Source of the DNA: an uncultured Ruminococcus sp.
Lineage (GTDB): Bacteria; Bacillota; Clostridia; Oscillospirales; Ruminococcaceae
Length of the DNA: 5,583 nt
Direction of reading: 5' to 3'
Assembly: GCA_946186215.1 (NCBI GenBank)
Contig: CAMHMM010000138.1
Coordinates: 1 to 5,583, forward strand
The notes under the pieces were generated by a model. That model searched no databases. It saw only the letters and a program-made list of their open reading frames with translations, and had not been told where the DNA came from. The translations under genes and the position numbers were made by a program. Positions 5,261 through 5,583 of the stretch are shown one piece after another. Position 1 is the first letter of the stretch, and each line of letters begins with the position of its first letter.

Positions 5261-5350
5261 GTTACCCGTGCGCATATTTACTGCTGTTTTTACCGACCGA
5301 CAGCCGTCCGATGGTTCATATAAAATTCAAAAGTTTTTTTGTGTAAAACC

Positions 5351-5380
5351 TTGACAACTGCCTTTTATATATTGTATAAT
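5351..5380 (+). promoter_or_regulatory. Promoter of the GH31 gene
   Basis: TTGACA (5351-5356) and TATAAT (5375-5380) are both perfect, with an 18-bp spacer. The 30 bp upstream are rich in A and T tracts, which could act as an UP element. Transcription would begin near 5387, leaving an ~80-nt leader that contains the cre-like site and the ribosome site. Confidence 0.82.
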
Positions 5381-5404
5381 ACATAAAACTGTTTATATTG
5401 CATA

Positions 5405-5420
5405 ATGTAATCGTTTTCAG
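5405..5420 (+). promoter_or_regulatory. cre-like / LacI-family operator
   Basis: ATGTAATCGTTTTCAG matches the Gram-positive catabolite-responsive element WTGNAANCGNWNNCWW at every position but the last. Its centre is the CG step typical of LacI/GalR-family operators, and its two halves are near-inverted. It lies roughly 18-33 bases past the predicted start point, where binding would act as a roadblock. The protein could be CcpA or a dedicated sugar-responsive LacI-family repressor; the sequence does not tell which. Confidence 0.65.
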
Positions 5421-5454
5421 GATATATATTCCACTGTACATTTTTCAAATTTAC

Positions 5455-5458
5455 GGAG
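5455..5458 (+). promoter_or_regulatory. Ribosome binding site of the GH31 gene
   Basis: GGAG lies nine bases before the ATG at 5468 and fixes that start. No other in-frame start lies close by with a comparable site. Confidence 0.75.
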
Positions 5459-5467
5459 TGTGATCGA

Positions 5468-5583
5468 ATGAAATTTGCGGACGGATTCTGGCTCAACAAA
5501 AAGGGCTACAATGTAAGCTATTCCTCACAGGCTTATGAAATAACACCTGTGAAAAACGGCATCAATGTATATGCCACATCACA
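5468..5583 (+). CDS. Alpha-xylosidase-like glycoside hydrolase family 31, N-terminal fragment
   Basis: Only the first 38 codons lie in the window; the gene continues past the right edge. The start MKFADGFWLNKKGYNVSY, followed by SSQAYEITP, closely resembles the N-terminus of GH31 alpha-xylosidases of the YicI type (typically MKFTDGxWLxxKGxxxxY...AYEI). The N-terminal beta-sandwich begins here. No signal peptide is present, so the enzyme is cytoplasmic. In this role it would release alpha-linked xylose from imported xyloglucan oligosaccharides. Catalytic residues are outside the window, so activity and the alternative GH31 alpha-glucosidase assignment cannot be decided. A consensus promoter and a cre-like site precede it, consistent with sugar-responsive control. 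It is divergent from the GNAT operon. Confidence 0.75.
   Translation, partial: MKFADGFWLNKKGYNVSYSSQAYEITPVKNGINVYATS

Noticed and set aside
4999..5346. Plus-strand open frames across the tandem repeats (to 5346 and to 5323)
   Set aside because: The apparent peptide repetition comes from the DNA repeat. Unit lengths of 99 and 98 bp and internal indels change the frame, and there is no ribosome site.

Overview
The window looks like chromosomal DNA of a fibre-degrading gut Firmicute, most likely a Ruminococcus-type member of the Oscillospiraceae. This is an inference from three things: the start of a GH31 alpha-xylosidase-like gene, consensus sigma-A promoters with strong Shine-Dalgarno sites, and GC-rich hairpin repeats in otherwise AT-rich spacers. 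No rRNA, tRNA, IS element, phage gene or CRISPR array is visible.

Layout. Positions 1-373 hold no convincing gene. They contain a plus-strand terminator for a gene off the left edge and a cluster of hairpin repeats. Positions 374-2878 are a tightly coupled minus-strand operon, transcribed right to left: TetR-type regulator, CPBP (Abi/CAAX) membrane protease homologue, small cysteine-rich flavodoxin-fold protein, and a second flavodoxin-fold protein with a hydrophobic C-terminal half. All three junctions are 4-nt overlaps. A consensus-like promoter and a palindrome lie upstream of the regulator, which suggests autoregulation. Positions 3068-4840 are a second minus-strand operon: a COG3981-like GNAT acetyltransferase, a WD40/beta-propeller-like protein of unknown function and a second, shorter GNAT. 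It is driven by a perfect TTGACA-N17-TATAAT promoter with a dyad across its spacer, and it ends near a 28-bp perfect palindrome. Positions 4946-5467 are the divergent intergenic region: three tandem ~98-bp repeats, then a plus-strand promoter and a cre/LacI-type operator ahead of the GH31 gene, which runs off the right edge.

The most unusual feature is the repeat family. The ~98-bp unit that is tandem at 4966-5260 has two diverged, inverted copies at 119-187 and 280-347. In the 280-347 copy the leading 15-nt hairpin has a different stem, with two base pairs changed on both sides so that pairing is kept. This points to selection on, or mobility of, a structured element rather than a coding remnant.

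Functional reading (inference): the TetR operon looks like a self-regulated stress or redox response module. The GNAT operon modifies unknown substrates. The GH31 gene is a catabolite-responsive xyloglucan-oligosaccharide enzyme unrelated to its left-hand neighbours.
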